Positions 18,252-27,585 are shown, counted from the stretch's first letter. The stretch is 64,000 nt of DNA from Marinobacter sp. ELB17 (GCF_000169375.1 NZ_AAXY01000011.1:40438-104437); one strand, 5' to 3'. The notes: generated from the sequence alone by a model not told the origin. Translations and numbers: made by a program.

Positions 18252-20198
18252 ATGACTGATAAGCAGGTGTATCCGGTAACCCCGGAAGTGGCAAAACACG
18301 CGCTGATTAATAAAGACCAGTACCAGGCGATGTACAAGCAGTCCATCGAAAACCCAGATCAGTTCTGGGCCGAGCATGGCAAGCGCGTAGACTGGATCAA
18401 GCCGTTTACCAAGGTCAAAAACACCACTTATGATTACGATGCGTTGTCCATCAAATGGTTTGAAGATGGCGAGCTGAACGCTTCTGTCAACTGCCTGGAC
18501 CGCCATCTGGAAAGCCGTGGTGACCAGACCGCCATCATTTTTGAAGGCGATGACCCGTCGGACTCCCGCAACGTCAGCTACCGCGAACTGCACGAGCAAG
18601 TGTGCAAATTTGCCAACGTGCTGAGAAGCCAGGGGGTTAAAAAAGGCGATGTTGTCACCATTTACATGCCGATGATCGTCGAAACCGCCGTGGTTATGTT
18701 GGCGTGTACCCGTATTGGCGCTATCCATTCGGTGGTCTTTGGCGGCTTTTCACCAGAAGCACTTGGCTCCCGAGTGGTTAACGGCAAATCCAACATCGTG
18801 ATTACCGCCGATGAAGGCCTTCGCGCCGGCCGCAAAATTCCGCTTAAAAAGAACGTCGACGCGGCGCTTAAAAACGACGATCACCACACGGTAAAAACCG
18901 TTATTGTGGTCACTCGTACCGGCGGCGATATTGCTTGGACAGAAAGCCGCGACCAGCGCTACGAAGACCTGATGGCCAATGCTTCGGCAGACTGCGAGCC
19001 CGAGCCCATGAACGCCGAAGACCCGCTGTTCATGCTGTACACCTCCGGTTCTACCGGCGAGCCCAAGGGTGTGTTGCACACCACCGGTGGCTACTTGGTG
19101 TACGCCTCCATGACCCACCAATACATTTTTGATTATCACGATGGTGATGTGTACTGGTGCACCGCCGACTTCGGTTGGGTTACCGGGCACAGTTATATTC
19201 TGTATGGCCCCTTGGTCAACGGCGCCACTACGCTGCTGTTTGAAGGTGTGCCCAACTACCCGGACAGCTCGCGCATGGGCCAGGTGGTCGACAAGCACCA
19301 GGTGAACATCCTGTACACCGCGCCCACAGCCATTCGAGCACTGATGGCCCAAGGCGAAAGTTGCATGGATGGCACCAACCGCAGCAGCCTGAGAATTTTG
19401 GGTTCGGTAGGTGAACCCATCAACCCTGAAGCCTGGAAGTGGTACCACCGGGTCATGGGCAATGGCGAATGCCCGATTGTTGATACCTGGTGGCAAACCG
19501 AAACCGGCGGTATCCTGATCTCCCCTCTGCCGGGCGCTACCGATTTGAAACCGGGCTCTGCGACCGTGCCATTCTTCGGTGTTCAGCCGGCCCTGGTAGA
19601 CGCCGAAGGCACGTTGCTGGAAGGCGAAGCCGAAGGCAATCTGGTGATTATGGACAGCTGGCCCGGGCAGATGCGAACCATTTATGGCGACCATGAACGT
19701 TTCATTCAGACCTACTTCAGCGCTTACAAAGGCATGTACTTTACCGGTGACGGTGCCCGCCGTGACGCCGATGGTGACTACTGGATTACCGGCAGGGTTG
19801 ACGACGTGCTGAACGTATCTGGCCACCGCCTTGGGACCGCTGAGGTGGAAAGTGCCATGGTGTCCCATCCGAAAGTAGCGGAAGCGGCGGTGGTAGGTTA
19901 TCCCCATGACATCAAAGGGCAAGGCATCTACGTGTATGTTACGTTGATGCAGGGCGAAGAGCCGACCGACGAGTTGAAAAAAGAGCTGGTACAATGGGTG
20001 CGCAAAGAAATTGGCCCTATTGCCTCCCCGGACGTTATTCAGTGGGCAACGGGCTTGCCAAAAACCCGTTCAGGCAAGATTATGCGCCGCATTTTGCGTA
20101 AAATTGCTGCCAACGAGTACGATCAGTTGGGAGACACGTCTACACTGGCCGACCCGGGCGTCGTCGATGATCTGATCAGCAGCCGTCAGTCAAAGTAG
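18252..20198 (+). CDS. acs: acetyl-CoA synthetase (acetate--CoA ligase)
   Basis: AMP-forming ligase activating acetate for growth on acetate or scavenging. The ANL-superfamily signature [12 protein letters not shown] is near residue 260, the acetate-pocket and adenylate segment [10 protein letters not shown] is near 410, and the C-terminal catalytic Lys lies in [10 protein letters not shown] near 610. That Lys is the usual Pat/CobB acetylation target. At 648 residues it has normal length. The start ATG has AGGGGAGCAGC upstream. It is followed 55 bp later by a CrbR-type response regulator, which in related bacteria activates acs. Confidence 0.96.
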   Translation: MTDKQVYPVTPEVAKHALINKDQYQAMYKQSIENPDQFWAEHGKRVDWIKPFTKVKNTTYDYDALSIKWFEDGELNASVNCLDRHLESRGDQTAIIFEGDDPSDSRNVSYRELHEQVCKFANVLRSQGVKKGDVVTIYMPMIVETAVVMLACTRIGAIHSVVFGGFSPEALGSRVVNGKSNIVITADEGLRAGRKIPLKKNVDAALKNDDHHTVKTVIVVTRTGGDIAWTESRDQRYEDLMANASADCEPEPMNAEDPLFMLYTSGSTGEPKGVLHTTGGYLVYASMTHQYIFDYHDGDVYWCTADFGWVTGHSYILYGPLVNGATTLLFEGVPNYPDSSRMGQVVDKHQVNILYTAPTAIRALMAQGESCMDGTNRSSLRILGSVGEPINPEAWKWYHRVMGNGECPIVDTWWQTETGGILISPLPGATDLKPGSATVPFFGVQPALVDAEGTLLEGEAEGNLVIMDSWPGQMRTIYGDHERFIQTYFSAYKGMYFTGDGARRDADGDYWITGRVDDVLNVSGHRLGTAEVESAMVSHPKVAEAAVVGYPHDIKGQGIYVYVTLMQGEEPTDELKKELVQWVRKEIGPIASPDVIQWATGLPKTRSGKIMRRILRKIAANEYDQLGDTSTLADPGVVDDLISSRQSK

Positions 20199-20253
20199 CC
20201 GTTAGTCAAAGTAATCGCTCGGCAAGCGCCGGCACCGTCAAGGATACAGTGGA

Positions 20254-20919
20254 ATGGCACAAACAATTATTGTCGCGGACGATCACCCACTGTTTCGGGC
20301 AGCATTGAAGCAGGCGGTGAACCAGGCAGTACCCGACGCTCTTACCGTAGAGGTTGACAGCATCAAGGCGCTGCAAGCGGCGATAGAGGCTCACCCGGAT
20401 GCCGATTTGGTGTTACTGGATCTGAACATGCCGGGTGCTCACGGCTTCTCTGGGCTGGTTTTCATGCGCGGGCAGTATCCTGGCTTGCCGGTGGTGGTGG
20501 TGTCGGGTTCGGAGCAGTTGCAGGTAGTGCGTCGTTCAATCGACTATGGAGCGTCTGGCTTCATTCCGAAATCGGCGCCGCTGCCCACCATCACCAAGGC
20601 CATTCAGGACGTACTGCAGGGTGATGTATGGTTGCCTGAGGGCGCCGCGGATAAAATTGAACGCATGCATTCAGATGCCACCGATTTTTCCGAGAAACTG
20701 GCGTCACTCACACCACAGCAGTTTCGTGTTTTGGGTATGTTGGCCGAAGGCCTGTTGAATAAGCAGATCGCTTACGATCTGGATGTGTCTGAAGCCACGA
20801 TCAAAGCCCACATTACGGCGGTTTTCCGCAAACTGGGTGTGCGTAATCGCACCCAGGCTGTGATTGCCATTCAGCAGATGGAGATTGACCCGTCGGAGCA
20901 GTCGCTCTCGGGCAGCTAA
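20254..20919 (+). CDS. crbR: LuxR-family response regulator, CrbR/ErdR type (acetate switch)
   Basis: Receiver plus NarL/LuxR HTH protein of 221 residues. The receiver has the acidic pair D9-D10, the phospho-acceptor D56 in LLDLNMPG, and the Lys in FIPKS. The C-terminal HTH spans about residues 150-210 with LTPQQFRVLGMLAEGLLNKQ and SEATIKAHI. The opening MAQTIIVADDHPLFRAALKQ closely matches the CrbR/ErdR proteins. With the kinase CrbS these control acs in Vibrio and Pseudomonas. Its position just after acs supports this. The partner kinase is not in the window. A strong terminator follows. Confidence 0.82.
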   Translation: MAQTIIVADDHPLFRAALKQAVNQAVPDALTVEVDSIKALQAAIEAHPDADLVLLDLNMPGAHGFSGLVFMRGQYPGLPVVVVSGSEQLQVVRRSIDYGASGFIPKSAPLPTITKAIQDVLQGDVWLPEGAADKIERMHSDATDFSEKLASLTPQQFRVLGMLAEGLLNKQIAYDLDVSEATIKAHITAVFRKLGVRNRTQAVIAIQQMEIDPSEQSLSGS

Positions 20920-20939
20920 CCTAAAATGGGTAACAAAAG

Positions 20940-20971
20940 GCCGACGTGCTGCCATAGCCGTCGGCTTTTTT
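20940..20971 (+). terminator. factor-independent terminator after crbR
   Basis: GCCGACG (20940-20946) pairs with CGTCGGC (20959-20965) around a 12-base loop and is followed directly by TTTTTT and more T-rich sequence. This is a classical intrinsic terminator for the acs-crbR side. The facing D-2-hydroxyacid dehydrogenase gene ends 33 bp farther on. Confidence 0.85.
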
Positions 20972-21003
20972 GTTTCTTTTTGTTTTTGTTCGGCGCCGTA
21001 TTT

Positions 21004-21987
21004 TCAACCTTTGGCAGCGTAGCCCAATCCTTTGTCAACGCGATTGAACACCTCTTTATTCTGGTGCCAGCGATCAAAGTTCTGCAGGAACTGATCCACC
21101 AGAGCTCGCCGCCAGCCAATAAAATCGCCGGCCATATGGGCCGTCATGATCACATTTTCCCGATCCCATAGCGGATGGTCGGCCGGCAGGGGTTCTTCTT
21201 CAAACACGTCCAACGCGGCACCGGCAATCTGGCCCTGTTCGAGAGCGGCGATCAGGTCATCGGTTTTAACAATCGGGCCGCGACCAATGTTGATCAGGCG
21301 TGCTTCCTTGCGCATCGCGGCAAAGGCGACGCTGTCAAAAAGGCCCTCGGTCTGTGGTGTCAGCGGTGCCGCAATGACCACGTAGTCAGCTTTGCCAAGT
21401 TGCTCATGGAGCTGATCGTTGGCGTGTACCGCAACGAAGTCTGCATCTTGCGGGCGGGCGCTGCGGGCGATGCCATGGGGGTTCATGCCAATGGCCTTCG
21501 TTAGGCGGGCAATTTGTCGACCGATGGAGCCGGCACCCACCACCAGCACGTGTTTGCCTTCTGCTCTTTCCGTGTCGCGGTGCTGCCAGCGATGCGCTGA
21601 CTGAAATCGCAATGATGCCGGAAAATCCTTGGCAAACATGAGGATGGTACACAATACATACTCGGCAATCGTGCGATCGAAAATACCGCGGGCGTTGGTG
21701 ACCATCACCTTGCTGCTCACCAGCGCCGGGAACATCAGCGCATCCACGCCGGCGCTGGTGGCGTGAATCCAACGCAGCTCATCGGCGCAGTGCCAGGCGG
21801 CTTCCAGCGCTTCTGTACGAAAATCAGTGACCAACAGCACCGAGGTCCCGGGCAGGGTATTTTTCAGGGTTTTCTCGTCCCAGGCGTGACGTATTTCTAC
21901 TCGCGACCGCAAAGCATGTAATCCCTCGGGTTGCGGATCACCGGGCGCAGTCAGAATGGTAATCACCGGTTTTTTCTGTGTGGCCAT
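21004..21987 (-). CDS. D-2-hydroxyacid dehydrogenase (NAD(P)-dependent)
   Basis: Member of the D-isomer-specific 2-hydroxyacid dehydrogenase family. The Rossmann motif GAGSIGRQIA is near residue 150. The catalytic set is Arg in NIGRGP (near 232), Glu in DVFEEEPL (near 260) and His in MTAHMAG (near 282). The WIHATSAGVDAL segment lines the substrate site in glyoxylate/hydroxypyruvate reductase-like members. At 327 residues the length is normal. The substrate cannot be fixed from sequence. It is divergent from an aminotransferase, with 182 bp between. Confidence 0.88.
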   Translation of the reverse strand: MATQKKPVITILTAPGDPQPEGLHALRSRVEIRHAWDEKTLKNTLPGTSVLLVTDFRTEALEAAWHCADELRWIHATSAGVDALMFPALVSSKVMVTNARGIFDRTIAEYVLCTILMFAKDFPASLRFQSAHRWQHRDTERAEGKHVLVVGAGSIGRQIARLTKAIGMNPHGIARSARPQDADFVAVHANDQLHEQLGKADYVVIAAPLTPQTEGLFDSVAFAAMRKEARLINIGRGPIVKTDDLIAALEQGQIAGAALDVFEEEPLPADHPLWDRENVIMTAHMAGDFIGWRRALVDQFLQNFDRWHQNKEVFNRVDKGLGYAAKG

Positions 21988-22169
21988 GAGTGTTTTTTCC
22001 CTTGAGCCCTGGGGCTTGAATGGATTAGCGAGTGTGCTTACAGTCTGGACAGCACATGGGCTGGGGTCAACCTGCAGATGCGTGCTTGTAGAGCCTGCGT
22101 AACGAGACTAACCTGCAGTTTCAGCGGAACTTTCCGTCTCACCTCGTCGCAGCTTGTAGGAGTTAATTT

Positions 22170-23396
22170 ATGGTGGCGTCCGCCAACCACGAAAGCAGCC
22201 AGGCCAAAAGCAGAACCGTCAAATATCGCAAAACCAAAGCCAGCTGGAACCCTGCTATGCAGGCGGTTCCCGTACCTGGTATCCGTCGTATGGTGAATCT
22301 GGCGGCCACCATGAAAGACGTGATTCATCTGTCCATTGGTCAGCCTGACTTGCCCACGCCAAAGCATATTATTGATGCCTATGTGGATGCTCTTCACGCA
22401 GGCCAAACCGGCTATACCATGGATGCGGGCCTACCAGAATTGGTAATAGCTCTGCGCGATTATTACAGCAAACGTTACAACCGCAAGCTTACTCGCGACA
22501 ACATCCTGGTAACCAATGGCGCCACCGAGGCTATGTACCTGGCCATAGCTGCAACCGCCGCACCCGGGCGTCAGTTTCTGGTTACAGATCCGTCTTTTCT
22601 GCTGTACGCGCCGCTAATCCGCATGAACGGTGGTGAGGTGAAATATGTGCCGACTCACGTGGAAAACAACCACCAGTTAGATCCGAACGACGTTATCCGA
22701 GCGATTGGGCCGCGCACCTACGCGCTGATTCTGAATAATCCGAATAACCCCACCGGAGCGGTGTATCCGCGTTCAACCGTGGAAGCCATTCTAGAGGAGT
22801 GTGCTTACCGCGGAGTTCAGGTATACGCGGATGAGGTGTACGACCACTTTATTTTTGATGACGACAAATTTGCCAGCGTGCTCAATTGCGCGGTGGATCT
22901 AGACAACATCATGTGCATCAGCAGTTTTTCCAAGACCTATAGTATGGCGGGGTTGAGGGTAGGCTGGGTGATTTCCAGTCAGGCGGCCATCAAGTCGCTG
23001 CGGCGCTATCACATGTTTACGACGTCAGTGGCGAACACGCCGGCGCAGTTCGCCGGTGTTGCGGCACTGAACGGCGATCAGCAATGCGTGACCGACATGT
23101 TGAATATTTATCGCGAGCGCCGCGACAAAATTGTGGACCTGATTGCGCAAACCCCACACCTGAACGGCTATAAACCGGGCGGTGCGTTTTTTGCGTTTCC
23201 AGACTTGCCCCCCCATGTGGATGGTACGGATCTGGCGCTGCGGATGCTGAAAGAAACGGGCGTGTGCGTGGTGCCGGGAGACTCCTTTGGTGAGGGTTGC
23301 ACCAATGCCCTGCGTTTCAGTTTTTCCACCACCTGCGAGAAACTGGATGCGGCGTTTGACCGCATCATTCCGTGGATGGCCAAGCAGAACTTATAA
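22170..23396 (+). CDS. class I/II PLP-dependent aminotransferase
   Basis: Fold-type I aminotransferase of the aspartate/aromatic family. The PLP-binding features are NNPNNPTG (near residue 193), YADEVYDHF, and the Schiff-base lysine in SSFSKTYSMAGLRVGW (near 257). The C-terminal Arg that binds the substrate carboxylate is in LRFSFSTT. At 408 residues it has about 25 extra basic N-terminal residues (KSRTVKYRKTK). ATG 22170 follows TAGGAG at a suitable spacing, so these residues may be real; Met at about residue 46 is an alternative start. Substrate unknown. Confidence 0.88.
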   Translation: MVASANHESSQAKSRTVKYRKTKASWNPAMQAVPVPGIRRMVNLAATMKDVIHLSIGQPDLPTPKHIIDAYVDALHAGQTGYTMDAGLPELVIALRDYYSKRYNRKLTRDNILVTNGATEAMYLAIAATAAPGRQFLVTDPSFLLYAPLIRMNGGEVKYVPTHVENNHQLDPNDVIRAIGPRTYALILNNPNNPTGAVYPRSTVEAILEECAYRGVQVYADEVYDHFIFDDDKFASVLNCAVDLDNIMCISSFSKTYSMAGLRVGWVISSQAAIKSLRRYHMFTTSVANTPAQFAGVAALNGDQQCVTDMLNIYRERRDKIVDLIAQTPHLNGYKPGGAFFAFPDLPPHVDGTDLALRMLKETGVCVVPGDSFGEGCTNALRFSFSTTCEKLDAAFDRIIPWMAKQNL

Positions 23397-23423
23397 TCAA
23401 TCTGACAATAGCCAGCCAATAAG

Positions 23424-23448
23424 GCCAAGCGGGCCTTGCCCGCTTGGC
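23424..23448. terminator. perfect 10-bp hairpin after the aminotransferase gene
   Basis: GCCAAGCGGG and CCCGCTTGGC flank a CCTTG loop, 28 bp after the aminotransferase stop and 45 bp before the lipoprotein start. The stem is long and GC-rich but has no T tract. It may be a terminator, an mRNA-stabilising hairpin or an attenuator. Symmetry is seen directly; the role is inferred. Confidence 0.55.
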
Positions 23449-23492
23449 AGCCGTGGGTCAGGATAGAGTCCGAGCCCACGGAGGCAACACTG

Positions 23493-24062
23493 ATGATCGG
23501 ATTTTTGAACACCATACGCTGTTTGAGTATTCTCTTGCTGGCCGTTCTGGCCAGTGGTTGCGCCAGCCTTTCTCCTTACGCAGTTTCCGAAGGTGAGCTT
23601 GAACGCCACCTGCAGGATGCTGTGCGCGACTACGATCGCAAGCAGTTGCAAAGCGGCTCGCCATTAAGCCTGAGCTTGAATGACGCGGACATTACCCTTG
23701 GCCCGGACGGTCGTGATGTGGCCGTAATAGGGTTGAAAGGGCAAGTAGCCCTGACCGTTTTAATGGCAAAACTGCCAGTGGATATCTCGTTGAAGCTGGA
23801 GGGTGCTCCGGTTTATGACAGCGCTGAAAAGGCGGTGTATCTTCGTCGTTTACAACTATTGGAAAGCAGCGTTGAATCACCACTTTTTCGCGGTGATCTT
23901 AAGCCCGTTACCGACACGGTTATGCGGGTAGTGGCGCAAATGCTGGAAACTATGCCGATATATCGCTTAGACGATAGCAGCATGGCCCAGCGACTGTTTG
24001 GCATGGTGCCCATGGATATCCGCGTAGCGCCAGGCCGGCTTGAGTTTGTTATGGCCGACTAG
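23493..24062 (+). CDS. DUF1439 (YceB-like) lipoprotein
   Basis: Predicted outer-membrane or periplasmic lipoprotein of 189 residues. A signal peptide ends in the lipobox LASGC (Cys near residue 21). The body matches the DUF1439/YceB pattern: an alternating beta-rich domain with LSLNDADITLGPDGRDVAVIG, a two-layer LPVDISLKLEG segment, and a terminal MVPMDIRVAPGRLEFVM. YceB-type proteins have a tubular lipid-binding fold, and their function is unclear. ATG 23493 has GGAGG 8 bases upstream. It converges with the next gene 24 bp away. Confidence 0.8.
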   Translation: MIGFLNTIRCLSILLLAVLASGCASLSPYAVSEGELERHLQDAVRDYDRKQLQSGSPLSLSLNDADITLGPDGRDVAVIGLKGQVALTVLMAKLPVDISLKLEGAPVYDSAEKAVYLRRLQLLESSVESPLFRGDLKPVTDTVMRVVAQMLETMPIYRLDDSSMAQRLFGMVPMDIRVAPGRLEFVMAD

Positions 24063-24085
24063 GCGCAGTGGTGTTTACTTTGAGG

Positions 24086-25240
24086 TCAGGCGTTTAACCG
24101 TGCACAAACGGCTGCGCCGATCTCAGCGGTTGATCGTCGTTTGCCGCCGTGCTGTGCCAGGTCTGCGGCGGTAGCCTCAAACAGAGCATGGCCTGCCGCG
24201 GCCATGGTGGGATCTTTATGGGCTAACCAATCCAGCATGCGCGCGGTGGTAAATAACATAGCTGTGGGGTCCGCAAGGCCCTGGCCGGCAATATCCGGCG
24301 CGCTGCCGTGAGTCGGCTCGAACATTGACGGCATGGTTGGGTCCGTGGGATTCAGGTTGCAGGATGGCGCCACCCCCAGGCCGCCGGACAGCACCGCGGC
24401 CAGATCGGTTAAAATGTCGCCTTGCAGATTACTGGCCACCACGACATCGAACGCCCACGGGCTTTGCACGAACTTCATACAGGCGGCATCCACCAGCTCA
24501 TGATGGGTTGCTACATCCGGGTACTCCAGGCTCATGCGCTCGAACACTTCGGTATAAAGATCACCCCAGTAACGCAAGGCGTTGCGTTTGGTTACGAGGC
24601 AAACCTGGCTGTCACAGACGCGGCCATCTAATGTCTGAAACTGGCGTGTCTCGTCGTGTTGCTTGCGGTGAATGGCTCGGGCGCGGGCCTGCTCGAAGCC
24701 GTAACGAATGATGCGTTCGCTGGCGAAATGGGTAAATACTTCAATCTGGGTAGCCACTTCATGGGGCGTACCCTGGCGCAGGCGCCCGCCCTGGCTGACG
24801 TATTCTCCCTCTGAGTTTTCCCGAATGACCAGCATGTCGATGTCGCGGGCGCGATCGTCCGCTAGATACTGGCGAGCGCCGGGCAGCAAGCGCGCGGGCC
24901 GCTCGCACGCCCACTGGTCAAAGCCCTTACGGATCTGCAGTAACGGCGCCAGCGACACGCTGTCAGACAACAGATAACGATTGTGATCGGTCACCGGGCC
25001 AGGGTCGCCCAGAGCGCCCAGCAAAATGGCATCAAAGGCGCCTAGTTGTTCCAGAGCGTCAGCAGGCATGGATTCGCCGTGTTGCTGGTGCCAATGGTGT
25101 GAGGGCCAGGGGAATTGGTGCCAGTCCAGATCCAGTTTGAAGCGCTGGCGTAATAATGCGAGGCAATTAACAGCTTGATTGACCACTTCCGGGCCAATAC
25201 CGTCGCCGGGTGTGATAGCGATGTTGGTTGTAGCAGACAT
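24086..25240 (-). CDS. isocitrate/isopropylmalate-family dehydrogenase (tartrate or D-malate dehydrogenase-like)
   Basis: NAD-dependent beta-decarboxylating dehydrogenase of 384 residues. It has the family start IAITPGDGIGPEVV, the substrate-binding LLQIRKGFDQWACERPARL, the catalytic Tyr in IRENSEGEY, the Lys in CLVTKRNAL, and the metal aspartates in NLQGDILTDLAAVLSGGLG. A tartrate dehydrogenase/D-malate (TtuC/DmlA) identity is favoured over LeuB or Icd because the IREN-SEGEY segment and the shorter length match that clade. The in-frame start at 25240 (MSATTNI) has AAGGAGT upstream and is preferred to a start 33 bases earlier. The isolated position gives no pathway clue. Confidence 0.83.
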   Translation of the reverse strand: MSATTNIAITPGDGIGPEVVNQAVNCLALLRQRFKLDLDWHQFPWPSHHWHQQHGESMPADALEQLGAFDAILLGALGDPGPVTDHNRYLLSDSVSLAPLLQIRKGFDQWACERPARLLPGARQYLADDRARDIDMLVIRENSEGEYVSQGGRLRQGTPHEVATQIEVFTHFASERIIRYGFEQARARAIHRKQHDETRQFQTLDGRVCDSQVCLVTKRNALRYWGDLYTEVFERMSLEYPDVATHHELVDAACMKFVQSPWAFDVVVASNLQGDILTDLAAVLSGGLGVAPSCNLNPTDPTMPSMFEPTHGSAPDIAGQGLADPTAMLFTTARMLDWLAHKDPTMAAAGHALFEATAADLAQHGGKRRSTAEIGAAVCARLNA

Positions 25241-25416
25241 TAAAACTCCTTGGCCGGTAAGCAAAAAAAGCACTACTGTAGCGTAGTTGTGATGAGTGTA
25301 GCTGTGATGGCCGCCAATGCCACCGGCTGATTCGATGAGTTATTTACGGCTCAGCGGGTGACGACTATAGTGAGCGTAAATAGTGGTCGTCTATAAATAC
25401 ATGAGAAGAGCAAAAA

Positions 25417-26184
25417 ATGATGTTGCCTGAAAATCTACATGGAAAAGACCGTTGTGGCGAATGCGACTGTGATGAGGGGCTGGACTTTTCCTTTTCATTC
25501 GCATTTCAGCCGATTATCGATGTAGACAATCGGGATGTGTATGCCTACGAAGCTCTGGTGCGTGGCACCCAAGGCGAGGGCGCTCACACTATTTTGAACC
25601 GCGTAAACGAACGCAACAGGTACTCGTTTGACCAGAGGTGCAGGGTCAAAGCAGTAAAGTTGGCGGCACACCTGAAGCTGCAAACCCGGTTGAGCATCAA
25701 TTTCATGCCCAACGCAGTCTACCAACCTGAAAGCTGCATCCGTACCACTCTGGCGGCGGCAAAAACCTATAATTTTGATACCAAAAAACTGATCTTCGAG
25801 TTGACCGAAAATGAGGCGCTCACCGATGCGGACCATTTGGTGTCGATTATCAACGCTTACCGCGAGATGGGCTTTCAGGTTGCGCTGGACGATTTTGGCG
25901 CTGGCTATTCGCGTATGAACGTGATCATTGCCAGCCCGCCGAACCTGATTAAGCTGGATATGACTCTGTTGCGTGGTATTGAGCGTAATAATAACCAACA
26001 AGCAGTGGTTAACGGTATTCTGGTCATGTCGGACCAGTTGGGCACTCGGGTGATCGCCGAGGGCGTAGAAACCATGGAGGAATACCGCTGGCTTCGGCAC
26101 AGAGGGATTAGCCTGTTTCAAGGCTACTTGTTCGCCCGGCCAGGTTTTGAGGAGCTGCCGGAACCCTTTTTTCCGGAGGATTAA
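25417..26184 (+). CDS. EAL-domain c-di-GMP phosphodiesterase (stand-alone)
   Basis: Stand-alone EAL protein of 255 residues with no sensory domain. Most catalytic residues are present: Glu in YEALVRG, Asn in SINFMPN, Glu in FELTENE, the Asp pair in LDDFGAGYSRM, Lys in NLIKLDM, Glu in EGVETMEE, and Gln in LFQGYLFARP. It is therefore likely active. The N-terminal CGECDCDEG cysteine cluster (residues about 14-22) could bind metal or sense redox, but this is speculation. It resembles the EAL part of blue-light YcgF-type proteins, without a BLUF domain. A TATAAAT box sits about 25 bases before the start. Confidence 0.88.
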   Translation: MMLPENLHGKDRCGECDCDEGLDFSFSFAFQPIIDVDNRDVYAYEALVRGTQGEGAHTILNRVNERNRYSFDQRCRVKAVKLAAHLKLQTRLSINFMPNAVYQPESCIRTTLAAAKTYNFDTKKLIFELTENEALTDADHLVSIINAYREMGFQVALDDFGAGYSRMNVIIASPPNLIKLDMTLLRGIERNNNQQAVVNGILVMSDQLGTRVIAEGVETMEEYRWLRHRGISLFQGYLFARPGFEELPEPFFPED

Positions 26185-26253
26185 TTCGCTCAAACGTGTG
26201 CCTGTGCACTGCACAAGCGTGTTGTTTATTTCTTTCTACCAAGGCAGGTGCTT

Positions 26254-26610
26254 GTGTTTTATCGAATTTTGACCGTTATCGGTGGCGCCGTTTTTGTGGC
26301 CATTTTGTTTGCTCTGGTTTGGCTATTTTGCCGAATGTTTTTGCAGCGTCAGGGTGTTACCGAACAGTTGCAGGAGCGCGCCAACAACTTGGCCACCTGG
26401 ACTTTTGTGGGTATCAGTGTGGGCCTGGTGTTCGCCATTGTGGGCGCTTTTGTATTAGGGCCTTGGGCGTTTTACCGGACCCTGCAGGGGTATGATCTGG
26501 CCGTGGACTCGGGTAAGGCAATTTGGTGGGGGTTTGCGATTGTGGTTGCCTCATTGGGCATTACCGCAGCCGGTTTCTTCGGTTTTCTGGGATTGGTCGG
26601 CGCCTATTAA
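26254..26610 (+). CDS. small membrane protein, three predicted membrane helices, unknown function
   Basis: A hydrophobic protein of 118 residues with three clear membrane helices: residues about 5-27, 50-75 and 90-115. There is a basic loop after the first helix (RMFLQRQ) and no recognised domain. GTG 26254 is preferred because AAGG lies 9 bases upstream; a GTG two codons earlier (26248) is possible. Its stop codon shares the TTAA palindrome at 26607-26610 with the stop of the facing LysR gene. Function unknown. Confidence 0.65.
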   Translation: MFYRILTVIGGAVFVAILFALVWLFCRMFLQRQGVTEQLQERANNLATWTFVGISVGLVFAIVGAFVLGPWAFYRTLQGYDLAVDSGKAIWWGFAIVVASLGITAAGFFGFLGLVGAY

Positions 26611-27536
26611 GGCTGGTCACGTATCAGTTTTTGGCGAAACCACACCAGTGCGGGTTCTTGCTCATAGGCTTTGTGCCAGTACAAATGAACATTCACCGGC
26701 GGCAGTGGGGCTGGCGTTGGCATAACGGCAAGGTCGTGGTGGCTGGCCAGTAGTCGCGCGTAAGACGCCGGCATGGTCAGCAACAGTTCGGTGTTGGCGA
26801 CCACCCGGCAGGCTGCAAAATAGTGCTGACAGCGCAGACGTATATCCCGCTGCAGTCCCAGTCTTGATAACTCGAAATCCTCCACTCCTGAACCTGTGGC
26901 CCGCGACGACACCAGTACGTGCTGTGCTTGCAGGTACGCAGCCAAATAGCGCTCAGTCGATAACTCGTCACTGGTCTCGGTCGGCGCCATAGTCACCCAC
27001 GGGTGGTCTTTGCGCGCCAGTACCACCAGCGGGTCCTGGTGCAACCATTGGTGGCCGGTGTGCTCGCTCACCGGCAGCAGCACGTCAATCGCAAAGTCCA
27101 GCTTTCCCGCCGCCAGTTGGCTTTCCATGTCCCGGCGCGCCACTCTTTGGCTAACAATGCCCAGATCCGGGTAGGGCGCCAGCTGCGCCATCAGCTGGGG
27201 CAAAAATGTCGATTCCAAAATGTCGCGCAGAGCCAGCGAAAACGTCTTCCGCTGATGTGTCGGGTCAAAGCTATGGAACTGAGCGACGGCGCTGTGTATC
27301 TGGTTGAGCCCTGGCCGCATGGACTCTATAAACCGGGTGGCCAGCGGCGTAGGTACCATGCGATTGCCTTGGCGGCTGAACAATGGGTCATTAAACCAGG
27401 CCCGCAACCGCGCCAGCGAGTGGCTGAGCGCTGGCTGGGTCAGGTGCAGGGTCTTGGCGGCGCGGGTCAGACTGCCCTCGCGATAAATAGTGTCAAAAAC
27501 CTGAAGTAGATTCAGGTCTGGCCGGTTTGCCGCCAT
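26607..27536 (-). CDS. LysR-family transcriptional regulator (next to the acyl-CoA dehydrogenase operon)
   Basis: LysR-type regulator of 309 residues. The N-terminal winged HTH is clear: LNLLQVFDTIYREGSLTRAA, then LTQPALSHSLARLR as the recognition part. A two-lobed effector-binding domain follows, and the PLARQGNRMVPTP-like boundary segment (SRQGNRMVPTP) is typical of NodD/LinR-like members. ATG 27536 has AGGGA 8 bases upstream and is preferred to ATG 27545. It is divergent from the acyl-CoA dehydrogenase at 27706 and is the natural candidate for its regulator. A palindrome fitting the T-N11-A LysR box lies between them. Confidence 0.9.
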   Translation of the reverse strand: MAANRPDLNLLQVFDTIYREGSLTRAAKTLHLTQPALSHSLARLRAWFNDPLFSRQGNRMVPTPLATRFIESMRPGLNQIHSAVAQFHSFDPTHQRKTFSLALRDILESTFLPQLMAQLAPYPDLGIVSQRVARRDMESQLAAGKLDFAIDVLLPVSEHTGHQWLHQDPLVVLARKDHPWVTMAPTETSDELSTERYLAAYLQAQHVLVSSRATGSGVEDFELSRLGLQRDIRLRCQHYFAACRVVANTELLLTMPASYARLLASHHDLAVMPTPAPLPPVNVHLYWHKAYEQEPALVWFRQKLIRDQP

Positions 27537-27570
27537 GTTTTTCATCCCTGAGATGCGCAGTGATATCAAT

Positions 27571-27585
27571 TTTACTAATGGTAAA
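27571..27585. promoter_or_regulatory. LysR-type operator candidate (T-N11-A)
   Basis: TTTAC TAATG GTAAA is a perfect 5-bp palindrome with a 5-base centre. It contains TTAC-N5-GTAA, the spacing expected for a LysR box. It lies about 35 bp before the LysR start and 120 bp before the acyl-CoA dehydrogenase start, a normal place for an autoregulatory and activating site. Confidence 0.55.

Noticed and set aside
18750..19994. Long minus-strand open frame inside acs
   Set aside because: Antisense to a certain gene; His/Val-rich low-information translation typical of a shadow frame.
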